A stretch of DNA of 11,459 bases, taken from NCBI GenBank assembly GCA_013002645.1, contig JABDJF010000635.1, positions 1 to 11,459 of the forward strand. The letters run 5' to 3'. Below the pieces are notes generated by a model. The model did no database searches. It saw nothing but the letters and a program-made list of their open reading frames with translations, and was not told where the DNA came from. Of the stretch, positions 1-6,943 are shown in pieces; the stretch's first letter is position 1; each line of letters starts with the position of its first letter. Source of the DNA: Myxococcales bacterium. Lineage in GTDB: Bacteria > Myxococcota_A > Polyangia > Polyangiales > Houyiibacteriaceae. Position numbers and translations under genes: made by a program.

Positions 1-774
1 GTGAAGCCGATCAAGCAGGTGGCCACGGTCGCGGGCCGCGCGGACATGACCTTCGTCGATGCGCTGATGACCAAGCTCCCGAGCCTCAACGTCCTCGAAT
101 TGGGTCGCATTTTCGCCCGGCTGCAGAATGGCGTCGTCCACATGTACGGCGCCGTGATGATCGTCGGCGTGGTCGCGGTTCTGGCCTTCTTTTGGGCGCC
201 GCATTCGCACATCGAAGCCACGTTCGAGGGCAACAACGTCGACCTCACGACTCCGCTCGGGCTTGGCTACGAGTATCGATGGGACGCCAACTCCGATGGT
301 GAGTTCGAAACGACCTGGGCGGAGGCCCCCGGGACGAGCTTCGCGTACAAGAAAGGCGACGTCCGTGGCGTTGCGGTGTTCCTCATGAACGCCCGGTCCG
401 GCGTCGAGCGAAGAGTCCACGTCGGCGAGGACTGGGTGCCGCTTCCAATCGAAGCCGTGGCTCCCGTCGCAACGCTTCGGCGCGAAGACGTGGGCTTCGA
501 GGTTCGGCTGGACGGGGAAGACCTAGTGTTCCGAAGGCCCGATCCGCCGACCTTGCTGGCTGGCAGCAAGGAGCTCCGCTTGCCGCTGGGCAAGGGCGGC
601 CGTCTAGGCCCCGCGCGCGTGATCGCCAGGCCGGTTGTCGAGGCGACGGTCGAGGTTCGCAACGCGTTCGGCAACCAACGTCGCGCGACCAAGGAGATCA
701 CCTTGCCGTTCTGGATCGAGGAGCCTCCCTCCCACGCCGTCTTGACGCCTCGCAGCCAGGAGGTTGTCCGATGA
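1..774 (+). CDS. nuoL: NADH-quinone oxidoreductase subunit L, C-terminal part with a periplasmic extension (5'-truncated by window)
   Basis: This is the 3' end of the largest antiporter-like subunit of respiratory complex I, a proton-pumping inner-membrane protein. NuoL is normally about 600 residues or more; only the last 257 codons are here, so the GTG at position 1 is probably an internal Val codon. Visible residues 1-47 resemble the end of the long lateral helix and its link to the last membrane segment (about 48-65). In NuoL of known structure that last helix exits to the periplasm. Here it is followed by about 190 further residues, rich in predicted beta strands and with no other membrane segment. 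The stretch around 90-140 (YEYRWDANSDGEFE, then alternating hydrophobics and VFLMNARSG) looks like a PKD/Ig-type fold. Assignment as NuoL rests on that C-terminal helix and on nuoM and nuoN directly downstream. The stop overlaps the nuoM start by ATGA. Confidence 0.85.
   Translation: MKPIKQVATVAGRADMTFVDALMTKLPSLNVLELGRIFARLQNGVVHMYGAVMIVGVVAVLAFFWAPHSHIEATFEGNNVDLTTPLGLGYEYRWDANSDGEFETTWAEAPGTSFAYKKGDVRGVAVFLMNARSGVERRVHVGEDWVPLPIEAVAPVATLRREDVGFEVRLDGEDLVFRRPDPPTLLAGSKELRLPLGKGGRLGPARVIARPVVEATVEVRNAFGNQRRATKEITLPFWIEEPPSHAVLTPRSQEVVR
758..763 (+). promoter_or_regulatory. Shine-Dalgarno sequence of nuoM
   Basis: A perfect AGGAGG lies inside the last codons of nuoL, 7 bases before the nuoM ATG at 771. 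It fixes that start and supports translational coupling of nuoL to nuoM across the ATGA overlap. Confidence 0.85.
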
Positions 775-2399
775 CAACCCACACCCTCAGCTGGCTCCTC
801 GCCGTTCCCGCGATCAGCGCCATCGTGGTGCTTCTCCTTCCTCGAAGCTGGGATGCAGCGATCCGTCGCTTTTCGATCGGCGCCATGTTGTTCGAGCTCG
901 TTCTCAGCCTTCGCTTGATCTTCGCTGACTACTCGCAGGCTGGGTATCTGTTCGTCGAGCAGATGACCTGGGTCGAGTCGTTTGGCATCTCTTACAAGGT
1001 CGGTGTCGACGGCCTCTCTCTCTGGCTCGTCATTCTCACCACCTTGCTCTCGCCGATCGCGCTTTATGCGTCCTGGGGGAGCATCACGACGCGAATCAAA
1101 GAGTACGCCTTTTCGTTCTTGCTGCTCGAGTTGGGGATGCTCGGGGCGTTTGTCGCCCTCGACCTCTTCCTCTTCTACGTGTTTTGGGAGCTGATGCTGG
1201 TCCCGATGTACCTCATCATCGGCGTCTGGGGTGGCAAGGACCGCGTTTACGCCGCGGTAAAGTTCTTCATCTATACGATGGTGGGCAGTTTGTTGATGCT
1301 GGTGGCGATCTTGTATGTCGTCACGAGCTACAAGGAGCTGGCCGGGCACTACAGCTTTGATTTGCAGGAGCTGTCTACCCTAGTCCTGCCGGCCATGCCG
1401 CAGTACCTCTTGTTCTCGGCATTTGCTTTGGCGTTCGCGATCAAGGTTCCCATGTTCCCGTTCCACACCTGGTTGCCTGACGCCCACGTCCAGGCTCCCA
1501 CGGGCGGCTCGGTGATCCTGGCCGCTGTCCTGCTGAAGCTCGGCATCTACGGCTTCATCCGTTTCGCGATGCCTTTGTTCCCGGTGGCCAGTCAGGCCAT
1601 CGGCCCAGTACTAGCGGGGCTCGGCGTTTTCGGGATCATCTATGGCGCATATGCAGCCTGGGTGCAGCGTGATTTGAAGAAGCTCGTCGCCTACAGCTCG
1701 GTGAGCCACATGGGCTTCATCTTGCTGGGGCTCTTCGCAATGAACCGAAACGGGATCTCGGGCGCGATCCTGCAGATGATCAATCACGGCATTTCGACCG
1801 GAGCGCTCTTCCTTTTGGTTGGCGCCATTTATGATCGCCGGCACTCGCGCCTCCTCGACGACTTCGGCGGGCTCGCGAAGGTGATGCCCTGGTACGCCTT
1901 GTTTTTCGTCGTCATCACGATGAGCTCGATCGGGCTCCCAGGGACGAATGGTTTCGTCGGCGAATTCATGATCTTGGCCGGCTCGTTCTTCTCCCGTTCG
2001 TCGATCGGCTTCGGGACGTCCTGGTTCGTGATGACGTTGCTCGCCGCGACAGGCGTCATTTTCGCTGCGGTGTACATGCTGCACGCCGTGCTCCGTATTT
2101 TTTGGGGCAAGGTGGTGCACAGCGAAAACGAGTCACTCAGCGACCTCAACCGGCGGGAGGTCGTGTCGCTTCTGCCGCTCGTGGCGATGGTGTTTTGGAT
2201 CGGTCTGTATCCGAACTTCTTCCTCGAAAAGATGACCCCCTCGGTGGATTCCTTCGTCAGCGATTTCACCGTGCGGTACTACGAGGGGCGCCGGACCACC
2301 GAGCCGCATCTGATCGACCTCGACGAGCTGAAGCTCAAGCTCGAGGCCGCGCGCGGCCTTGCGATGGTGCAGCCAGTCGACGAAGAGGCGATGCGATGA
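771..2399 (+). CDS. nuoM: NADH-quinone oxidoreductase subunit M
   Basis: This is a proton-pumping antiporter-like subunit of complex I, an inner-membrane protein with about 14 transmembrane helices. At 542 residues it is somewhat longer than the E. coli protein (about 510). The key residues are all visible: Glu140 in FWELMLVPMYLIIGVWGG, Lys225 in AFAIKVPMFPFHTWLPDAH, Lys256 in LLKLG, His313 in AYSSVSHMGF and His339 in INHGIS. They correspond in order to the E. coli NuoM residues Glu144, Lys234, Lys265, His322 and His348 of the proton channel. GLPGTNGFVGEFMIL near 388-402 is another family signature. The last 30 or so residues form a charged tail rich in Leu, Glu and Lys. The start is set by an AGGAGG site 7 bases upstream. 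It overlaps nuoL by ATGA at one end and nuoN by ATGA at the other, so the three are almost certainly co-transcribed. Confidence 0.97.
   Translation: MTTHTLSWLLAVPAISAIVVLLLPRSWDAAIRRFSIGAMLFELVLSLRLIFADYSQAGYLFVEQMTWVESFGISYKVGVDGLSLWLVILTTLLSPIALYASWGSITTRIKEYAFSFLLLELGMLGAFVALDLFLFYVFWELMLVPMYLIIGVWGGKDRVYAAVKFFIYTMVGSLLMLVAILYVVTSYKELAGHYSFDLQELSTLVLPAMPQYLLFSAFALAFAIKVPMFPFHTWLPDAHVQAPTGGSVILAAVLLKLGIYGFIRFAMPLFPVASQAIGPVLAGLGVFGIIYGAYAAWVQRDLKKLVAYSSVSHMGFILLGLFAMNRNGISGAILQMINHGISTGALFLLVGAIYDRRHSRLLDDFGGLAKVMPWYALFFVVITMSSIGLPGTNGFVGEFMILAGSFFSRSSIGFGTSWFVMTLLAATGVIFAAVYMLHAVLRIFWGKVVHSENESLSDLNRREVVSLLPLVAMVFWIGLYPNFFLEKMTPSVDSFVSDFTVRYYEGRRTTEPHLIDLDELKLKLEAARGLAMVQPVDEEAMR
2385..2388 (+). 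promoter_or_regulatory. Shine-Dalgarno sequence of nuoN
   Basis: A GAGG motif 7 bases before the ATG at 2396 supports this nuoN start rather than the much longer open frame that reaches back into nuoM. Confidence 0.65.
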
Positions 2400-3877
2400 G
2401 TGCCCTGATGGGAGTGTCGCCCCTGCTTTTGCTCGTCGGCGCCGGCTTGGCCATCATGCTGGTCGATGCCTTCAGCACGGAGCGAACCGAGCTTGCTTTG
2501 GTCACGGCCGCCTCGCTCTTCGCCGGGGCTGCTCTCGCGGGCTCCATGCTCGTCAGCGGAGACGTCCCCATCGCGCCCGATCTCGTCACGCGCTACCTCG
2601 CCGTCGATCGCCTCGGCTTGTTCTTCGATCTCGTCATTTGCGTTGGCGGCGGTCTCTCCGCGCTGCTTGCGGGAGGCTATCTTCGCGAGCACGGCTTCGA
2701 ACGAGGCGAGTTCTACGTGCTCATCGTCTTCACGGTGTTTGGCGCGATGGTGCTCGCGCGTGCCGTCGACCTGCTGAGCATCTTCCTCGGGCTCGAGACG
2801 ATGTCACTTGGTGCCTACTCCCTGGTCGCCTATCGACGGACCAGCGCCCGCGCTGTCGAGGGCGCCGTCAAGTATTTCCTGTTGGGTTCCTTCGCGGCTG
2901 CGATTCTGCTCTTCGGCAGCGCCTTGCTCTACGGGGCGACTGGCCACACCGATCTCGCCGGTATTCGGGAAGTCGTCGCCGCAGGGGACGCGGATCCAAT
3001 ACTCACGGTGCTCGCTCTGGTCATGCTGATCGTCGGTCTGACTTTCAAAGTGGGCGCGGTGCCGTTCCACATGTGGGTGCCCGATTCGTACGAGGGAGCC
3101 GCCACGCCGGTGACCACATTCATGTCGGTCGCGGTGAAGGCTGCGGCCGTGGCTGTGCTCGTTCGCGTCTTGGTCGGCGCGTTCGGCGACGCGGCGAGCA
3201 TGGGCCTCTATACCGGCTGGACGCCCGTCATCGTACTGCTCGCCATCGCGACGATGGTCTACGGCAACCTTGCCGCACTCGCGCAGTCGAGCGTCAAGCG
3301 AATGCTGGCTTATTCGTCCGTCGCTCACGCCGGCTACATCCTCGTCGGCTTCGCCGCAGCGCATGAAGTGGGCTCGTTTGCCGTGAGCTCGGTGCTCTTT
3401 TACATCGCCGCGTACACCGTCTCGAACGTGCTCGCCTTCGGTTCTCTGATTCTGATGGGGTCCAAGGGCAAGGAAGCCGTGAGCTACGACGACCTAGCCG
3501 GCGCCGGGCGCCGACACCCCATCGCTGCTTTTCCTTTCGTCATCGGCGTTCTCTCGCTGCTCGGGATGCCCCCTACGGCGGGCTTCTTCGGCAAGTACTA
3601 CGTTTTCAGCGCAGCGGTGCAGGCGGGTGGGCCAATGGTCTGGCTCGCAGTCCTCGGCGTCCTCGCGAGCGCGGTGGGTGCTTACTACTACCTGAAGGTG
3701 ATCGTGTATCTCTACATGCGCGAGCCGGAGGAAGGGCAGCCGATCGCGGTTCCGATGCAGTCGATTTACGTTGCCGTCGCCCTGAGCCTGGCGGGGATCT
3801 ACGTGCTGCATATGGGGATCTCTCCCGGCCGCTATCTCGACTGGGCCGTATCGGCGGCGTCGAGCTTCATGAGCTAG
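2396..3877 (+). CDS. nuoN: NADH-quinone oxidoreductase subunit N
   Basis: This is the third antiporter-like, proton-pumping subunit of complex I, with about 14 transmembrane helices; 493 residues is the usual length. The frame is open back to 2102, but that extra N-terminus is an out-of-frame reading of nuoM. The ATG at 2396 overlaps the nuoM stop by ATGA, has a GAGG site 7 bases upstream and begins directly with a hydrophobic helix (MSALMGVSPLLLLVGAG). Visible key residues are Glu134 in LGLETMSLGAYSLVAY, Lys218 in TFKVGAVPFHMWVPDSYEGA and Lys248 in SVAVKAA, matching the channel residues Glu133, Lys217 and Lys247 of E. coli NuoN. AYSSVAHAGYILVG and GMPPTAGFFGKYYVF are further signatures. As usual, it appears to be the last gene of the nuo operon. 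Its stop codon interlocks with that of the convergent radical SAM gene in the palindrome CTAG, leaving no room for a terminator. Confidence 0.97.
   Translation: MSALMGVSPLLLLVGAGLAIMLVDAFSTERTELALVTAASLFAGAALAGSMLVSGDVPIAPDLVTRYLAVDRLGLFFDLVICVGGGLSALLAGGYLREHGFERGEFYVLIVFTVFGAMVLARAVDLLSIFLGLETMSLGAYSLVAYRRTSARAVEGAVKYFLLGSFAAAILLFGSALLYGATGHTDLAGIREVVAAGDADPILTVLALVMLIVGLTFKVGAVPFHMWVPDSYEGAATPVTTFMSVAVKAAAVAVLVRVLVGAFGDAASMGLYTGWTPVIVLLAIATMVYGNLAALAQSSVKRMLAYSSVAHAGYILVGFAAAHEVGSFAVSSVLFYIAAYTVSNVLAFGSLILMGSKGKEAVSYDDLAGAGRRHPIAAFPFVIGVLSLLGMPPTAGFFGKYYVFSAAVQAGGPMVWLAVLGVLASAVGAYYYLKVIVYLYMREPEEGQPIAVPMQSIYVAVALSLAGIYVLHMGISPGRYLDWAVSAASSFMS
3874..3877. other. Interlocked stop codons of convergent nuoN and radical SAM gene (CTAG)
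   Basis: The self-complementary CTAG supplies TAG for nuoN at 3875-3877 on the plus strand and TAG for the radical SAM gene at 3874-3876 on the minus strand. The two coding regions overlap by 4 bases tail to tail, and there is no intergenic space for an intrinsic terminator. Confidence 0.95.
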
Positions 3878-5379
3878 CCGGCGCTCGCGCGGCCCAGGCG
3901 GTCGCCCGGACGAACGAGCAGTCGCCGCGGGCGCTCTTCTGGGAGTGCGTTGAACGCTCGCTTCCATTCCGAAAAGCGGCCTCCCGCATGGACGGCTTCT
4001 AACACGGCCAGGCCTTCTGCGCGGCCGCCCTGTGCCAACACGTATTCCACCCAGGCCCATCGGGCGCTGGTCGCGCGCAGCTCGACGCGGCCTCGAACAC
4101 CGCGCCGGAGGCGACGAAGTCGCGCTTCGACGAGGGGCATGCCCGCAAAGGGGCTTCCATCGAGCGGCGTGTTTCGCTTTGCGACGAACGGCGCCACGCC
4201 GAGCGAGAGCGGGATTATCGCGGAGAGCTCTTTTCCAAATTCGATCAGCTCGTCGATGTCGTCGTCCGTTTCTTCCGGAAGGCCGACCATGATGTAGAGC
4301 TTGAGACGTTTCATGCCGTGGCGGCGCGCGAGCGTCGCCGCCCGTCGGAGCTGATTCTCGCTGGTCTTGCGTTGGATGATGTCTCGCATGCGCTGACTGG
4401 CGCCGTCGCTCGCCGTGGTGAGAACGCGATGGCCGCCTTTCCGAAGGGCGGCAACGAGCTCGTCGTCGAGGCGGTCCGCGCGCAGGGAAGACAGGCCTAC
4501 CTCCCGTCCCGAGTCAGCCAGTGCGTTGACGATTTCAGCGATCTGTGGGTGGTCGGTGGTGGCCGCACCCACGAGTCCCACGCGTTTCGCCTCGCTTGGA
4601 ATCAACGACAGGACGCGGTCCATTTTGACGATGCGCATCCCGTCGTTGGTCGAGCGGCGCATCACGCAATAGGTACAGCCGCGATGACATCCGCGCTCGG
4701 GCTCGATCAGAAACATGTTCCGGAGCTCGGTGTGCGGCGTGATGATCTGCGAGTAGGCGGGGAGGGTGGCGCGGTCGGCTTTGTCGATGGGCGGCAGGAG
4801 ATCACCGGACATGCTCGGGACGAAGACGTGCGGGTGAGCGGACAGGTTGCGCATGGCGCTGTCTTTGGACACCGACCCGAAGATCACGCCGAGGACATCG
4901 TGCACCGACTGGTCGGCTTCACCCATCAGGACGGCGTCGACGAAGGGCGCGAGCGGGAGCGGATTGCTGAAGGTCAGTGGTCCGCCTGCCAGGATGAACG
5001 GGTGCTGCTCGTTCCGGTCTTCGGCGAGCGGCGGGATGCCTGCGAGCTCCAGGCACTGAATCAGGCCTGCTAGCTCGGTCTCATAGGCCATCGAAACCGC
5101 GATGACTGGGTAGTCTGCGATCGGGCGCAGCTTCTCATGCGTTACCAGCGGGGCGCGTGATTGTCGCCAGGCGTCGAGATCGTCGGGCAGAAACGCGCGG
5201 TGCGCCGCTCGACCCTCCGTCGCATTGATCGATCGGTAAATGGTCTGATAGCCAAGTGACGACATCCCGACGCGATACGGGCTCGGGTACAGCAAGGCCA
5301 CCGCCTCTGGAGCGTCCTTCTGGATCGTTCCGATCTCGTCGCGCACCCGCGCCAAGATCTCGCCTTTGAGGTCGCTCAT
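3874..5379 (-). CDS. Radical SAM protein of unknown function (YgiQ/TIGR03960-like, short form)
   Basis: A 501-residue radical SAM protein, probably cytoplasmic. The iron-sulfur cluster motif CxxxCxxC is intact at Cys231, Cys235 and Cys238 (GCHRGCTYC). The N-terminal 160 residues (LLYPSPYRVGMSSLGYQTIY, then PVIAVSMAYETE and ILAGGPLTFSNPLPLAPFVD) follow the pattern of the cobalamin-binding-like domain found ahead of the radical SAM barrel in the uncharacterised TIGR03960 type. No DxHxxG cobalamin-ligand motif was seen, so B12 binding is doubtful. The barrel spans about 225-420, with LYIMVGLPEETDDDIDELIEF near 361-381 typical of the family. The C-terminus is Arg-rich. It lies 27 bases downstream of lepB on the same strand, so the two probably share a transcript. 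The reaction and substrate cannot be told from the sequence. An MiaB- or HemN-type role is less likely, as no TRAM domain or HemN signature was seen. Confidence 0.85.
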   Translation of the reverse strand: MSDLKGEILARVRDEIGTIQKDAPEAVALLYPSPYRVGMSSLGYQTIYRSINATEGRAAHRAFLPDDLDAWRQSRAPLVTHEKLRPIADYPVIAVSMAYETELAGLIQCLELAGIPPLAEDRNEQHPFILAGGPLTFSNPLPLAPFVDAVLMGEADQSVHDVLGVIFGSVSKDSAMRNLSAHPHVFVPSMSGDLLPPIDKADRATLPAYSQIITPHTELRNMFLIEPERGCHRGCTYCVMRRSTNDGMRIVKMDRVLSLIPSEAKRVGLVGAATTDHPQIAEIVNALADSGREVGLSSLRADRLDDELVAALRKGGHRVLTTASDGASQRMRDIIQRKTSENQLRRAATLARRHGMKRLKLYIMVGLPEETDDDIDELIEFGKELSAIIPLSLGVAPFVAKRNTPLDGSPFAGMPLVEARLRRLRRGVRGRVELRATSARWAWVEYVLAQGGRAEGLAVLEAVHAGGRFSEWKRAFNALPEERPRRLLVRPGDRLGRASAG

Positions 5380-5406
5380 TCAGCTAGCCTACGGCTGACC
5401 GTGCGC

Positions 5407-6132
5407 CTAGTCGACGGGGCTGCCCACACGCGACCAGCGGATGCGCTCCAACACCGAGTCCCGTGTGTTCTTCCATGACATGTAAATGAACAAAGATTTG
5501 CCCTTGATGCGGGAGTTCGGGACGGCGCCGATCAGCGGGTTGCGGCTGTCGTTCGAGCTGTCTCGGTGGTCTCCGAGGACGTAGACATGGCCTTCAGGAA
5601 CTTTCAGCGGCAGACGGTCGAGCGGGAAGTCGTGTTTCGAATGACTGATCCGGTGTGGATCGTCGTCGAGCGTTTCCTCATAGACCCTACAGGTCGGGTC
5701 CAGGTTCTTCTGTTCATCGAGCGAGCAGGGGCCGACATCCCCCGTCTGCAGTACTTCGCCGTTGCGGGAGATTTTTCCATCGCGAATGAGAATCTCGTCG
5801 CCCCCGACGCCGATGACGCGCTTCACGATATCCTCGTTGTCGGCCGGGCTGTGGAGAATGATCACGTCGCCGGGTTCGGGACCGCCCCAGTTCGCCACGG
5901 CTTCGTCGGTGAATGGAAGGAACAGCCCGAAAGGGTACTTCGCCACGACGACCCGATCGCCGTCGAGCAATGTGGGTTCCATCGAGGGCCCGTCGATGGC
6001 GAAGGCTTCGAACAAAGTCACCCGGATGAACAGGGCCAGCAGGAGCGCACCGCCGATCGTGAGCAGATTCGACCTCCAGCCGTCGCCCTTCCGCTCCCCC
6101 TTCGAAGCAGCTTTGTCTTTTGCTTTGCTCAT
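5407..6132 (-). CDS. lepB: Signal peptidase I
   Basis: This membrane-bound serine protease removes signal peptides from Sec- and Tat-exported proteins, acting on the periplasmic face of the inner membrane. At 241 residues it is of the compact type. A basic N-terminus (MSKAKDKAASKGERKGDGWR) is followed by one transmembrane helix at about 22-40. Catalytic Ser50 lies in DGPSMEPTLLDGD and the general base Lys104 in DIVKRVIGVGGDE. The S26 signature GDHRDSSNDSR is at 187-197. Cys136 and Cys148 could form a disulfide in the beta-rich periplasmic domain, as seen in E. coli LepB. The ATG at 6132 has no clear Shine-Dalgarno sequence. It is the upstream gene of a probable pair with the radical SAM gene and is divergent from tsaB, with 88 bases between them. 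Confidence 0.95.
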   Translation of the reverse strand: MSKAKDKAASKGERKGDGWRSNLLTIGGALLLALFIRVTLFEAFAIDGPSMEPTLLDGDRVVVAKYPFGLFLPFTDEAVANWGGPEPGDVIILHSPADNEDIVKRVIGVGGDEILIRDGKISRNGEVLQTGDVGPCSLDEQKNLDPTCRVYEETLDDDPHRISHSKHDFPLDRLPLKVPEGHVYVLGDHRDSSNDSRNPLIGAVPNSRIKGKSLFIYMSWKNTRDSVLERIRWSRVGSPVD

Positions 6133-6220
6133 TCGTGCGAGACTACCGGCAAGCAGCCCGCGCGGGGCACTTCGCTGGCGCCGACGCTAGTCTGAGGGTA
6201 GGCATGCGTCAAGCGAGCCC
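6133..6220. promoter_or_regulatory. Divergent lepB-tsaB intergenic region
   Basis: These 88 bases must carry the promoters of both lepB and tsaB, but no convincing sigma-70 -35/-10 pair was found on either strand. An inverted pair AGACTA (6139-6144) and TAGTCT (6188-6193) lies about 43 bases apart and may be chance. The right end holds the small leader ORF described separately. Confidence 0.4.
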
Positions 6221-6224
6221 ATGA
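6204..6224 (+). CDS. Possible six-codon leader ORF translationally coupled to tsaB
   Basis: An ATG at 6204 follows GAGGG (6194-6198) with 5-base spacing and encodes MRQASP before a TGA at 6222-6224. That stop overlaps the tsaB start as ATGA, the same arrangement used at both nuo junctions. The tsaB start itself has only a poor Shine-Dalgarno context, and its frame has no ATG, GTG or TTG between the in-frame stop at 6188-6190 and 6221. The leader may therefore bring ribosomes to tsaB. Whether it is translated is an inference. Confidence 0.4.
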   Translation: MRQASP

Positions 6225-6943
6225 CGACCCTCTGCATCGACACTGCAACCGAATTCGGGACCGTCGTGGTGGCTCGTGACGACGACACGTTGACGTCGGC
6301 GCGCTGGCGCTCGCAGGGTCGCCACGGCGAACACCTTTTCGGCCACATCGAGTCAGCATTGGCAGATGCGGGAATTGCTCGCGAAGCGCTCTCTTTGATC
6401 GGCGTCGACATCGGGCCCGGCCGATTCACTAGCCTTCGAGTCGGCCTTGGTACCGCAAAGGGCCTCGCCTTTGGTCTCGGGTTGCCGCTCGTGGGGTTCA
6501 GCTCTCTTGCAGTGCTGGCCCGCACGATCGACGGCGACCGCGACTGTGTTCGCGTGCCTGTGATGAACGGCTACCGAGGGGATGTGTTCGCGGCGGCATA
6601 CTTGATCGGCGACACAGCGGCCGAGGAGCTCACAGCGCCGATTTTCGGTTCGCCAGACGTCGTGTTCGGCGAGATCCGCGAACGCCTTGGGAGTCGTCCC
6701 CGGTTGGTTGGTGGCGAGGGAGTTCGTGCAAATGCAAACATCATAGAGGCCGAGCTCGGGGTGCGGCCCGACGAAGTGCAGATGGCGCTGCAAGCTCCGA
6801 CGCCAGGCGCGATCGCAACCGAGGTTCACTACAGGTTTCGCACCACCGGACCATCCGACTTGGACTCGCTCGAGCCGAACTACCTTCGCCCAAGCGACGC
6901 GAAGCTTCCCGAGCAGAACCAGAGGCCCGGCCCTCCGAGCTAA
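6221..6943 (+). CDS. tsaB: tRNA t6A37 biosynthesis protein TsaB (YeaZ)
   Basis: TsaB is the non-catalytic partner of TsaD in the complex that transfers threonylcarbamoyl to A37 of ANN-decoding tRNAs, in the cytoplasm. The 240-residue protein has the usual length and ASKHA fold. It begins MTTLCIDTAT with the DTA motif, has GRHGEHLF at 33-40, and carries the hallmark GPGRFTSLRVGLGTAKGLAFGL at 66-87 (GPGSFTGLR in most homologues). MNGYRGDVFAA at 115-125 matches the conserved D-A-R-RGEVY region, and LEPNYLRP near 217-224 is the usual C-terminal motif. This ATG is the only possible start in its frame. No tsaD, tsaE or rimI lies beside it, although tsaB is often next to rimI. Its TAA stop interlocks with the stop of the convergent GlgA-like gene (CTAA). 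Confidence 0.93.
   Translation: MTTLCIDTATEFGTVVVARDDDTLTSARWRSQGRHGEHLFGHIESALADAGIAREALSLIGVDIGPGRFTSLRVGLGTAKGLAFGLGLPLVGFSSLAVLARTIDGDRDCVRVPVMNGYRGDVFAAAYLIGDTAAEELTAPIFGSPDVVFGEIRERLGSRPRLVGGEGVRANANIIEAELGVRPDEVQMALQAPTPGAIATEVHYRFRTTGPSDLDSLEPNYLRPSDAKLPEQNQRPGPPS
6940..6943. other. Interlocked stop codons of convergent tsaB and GlgA-like gene (CTAA)
   Basis: TAA of tsaB occupies 6941-6943 on the plus strand, and TAG of the GlgA-like gene occupies 6940-6942 on the minus strand. This is the second 4-base tail-to-tail overlap in the window. Confidence 0.95.

Noticed and set aside
267..1349. Minus-strand open frame of 360 codons across nuoL and nuoM
   Set aside because: Antisense of two well-supported nuo genes; the product is highly charged, low-complexity and has no recognisable motif, as expected from GC-rich shadow frames.
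2102..2395. N-terminal extension of the nuoN frame
   Set aside because: It is an out-of-frame reading of nuoM, Arg-rich and unlike NuoN. The ATGA overlap and GAGG site support the start at 2396.
2359..3366. Plus-strand open frame of 335 codons inside nuoN
   Set aside because: Arg/His-rich shadow of nuoN in another frame, with no family signature.
4318..5073. Plus-strand open frame of 251 codons opposite the radical SAM gene
   Set aside because: Antisense to the CxxxCxxC-containing gene; no independent motif or ribosome-binding site was seen.
6139..6193. Inverted pair AGACTA / TAGTCT in the lepB-tsaB gap
   Set aside because: Six-base arms 43 bases apart are easily chance; no overlapping promoter was identified.
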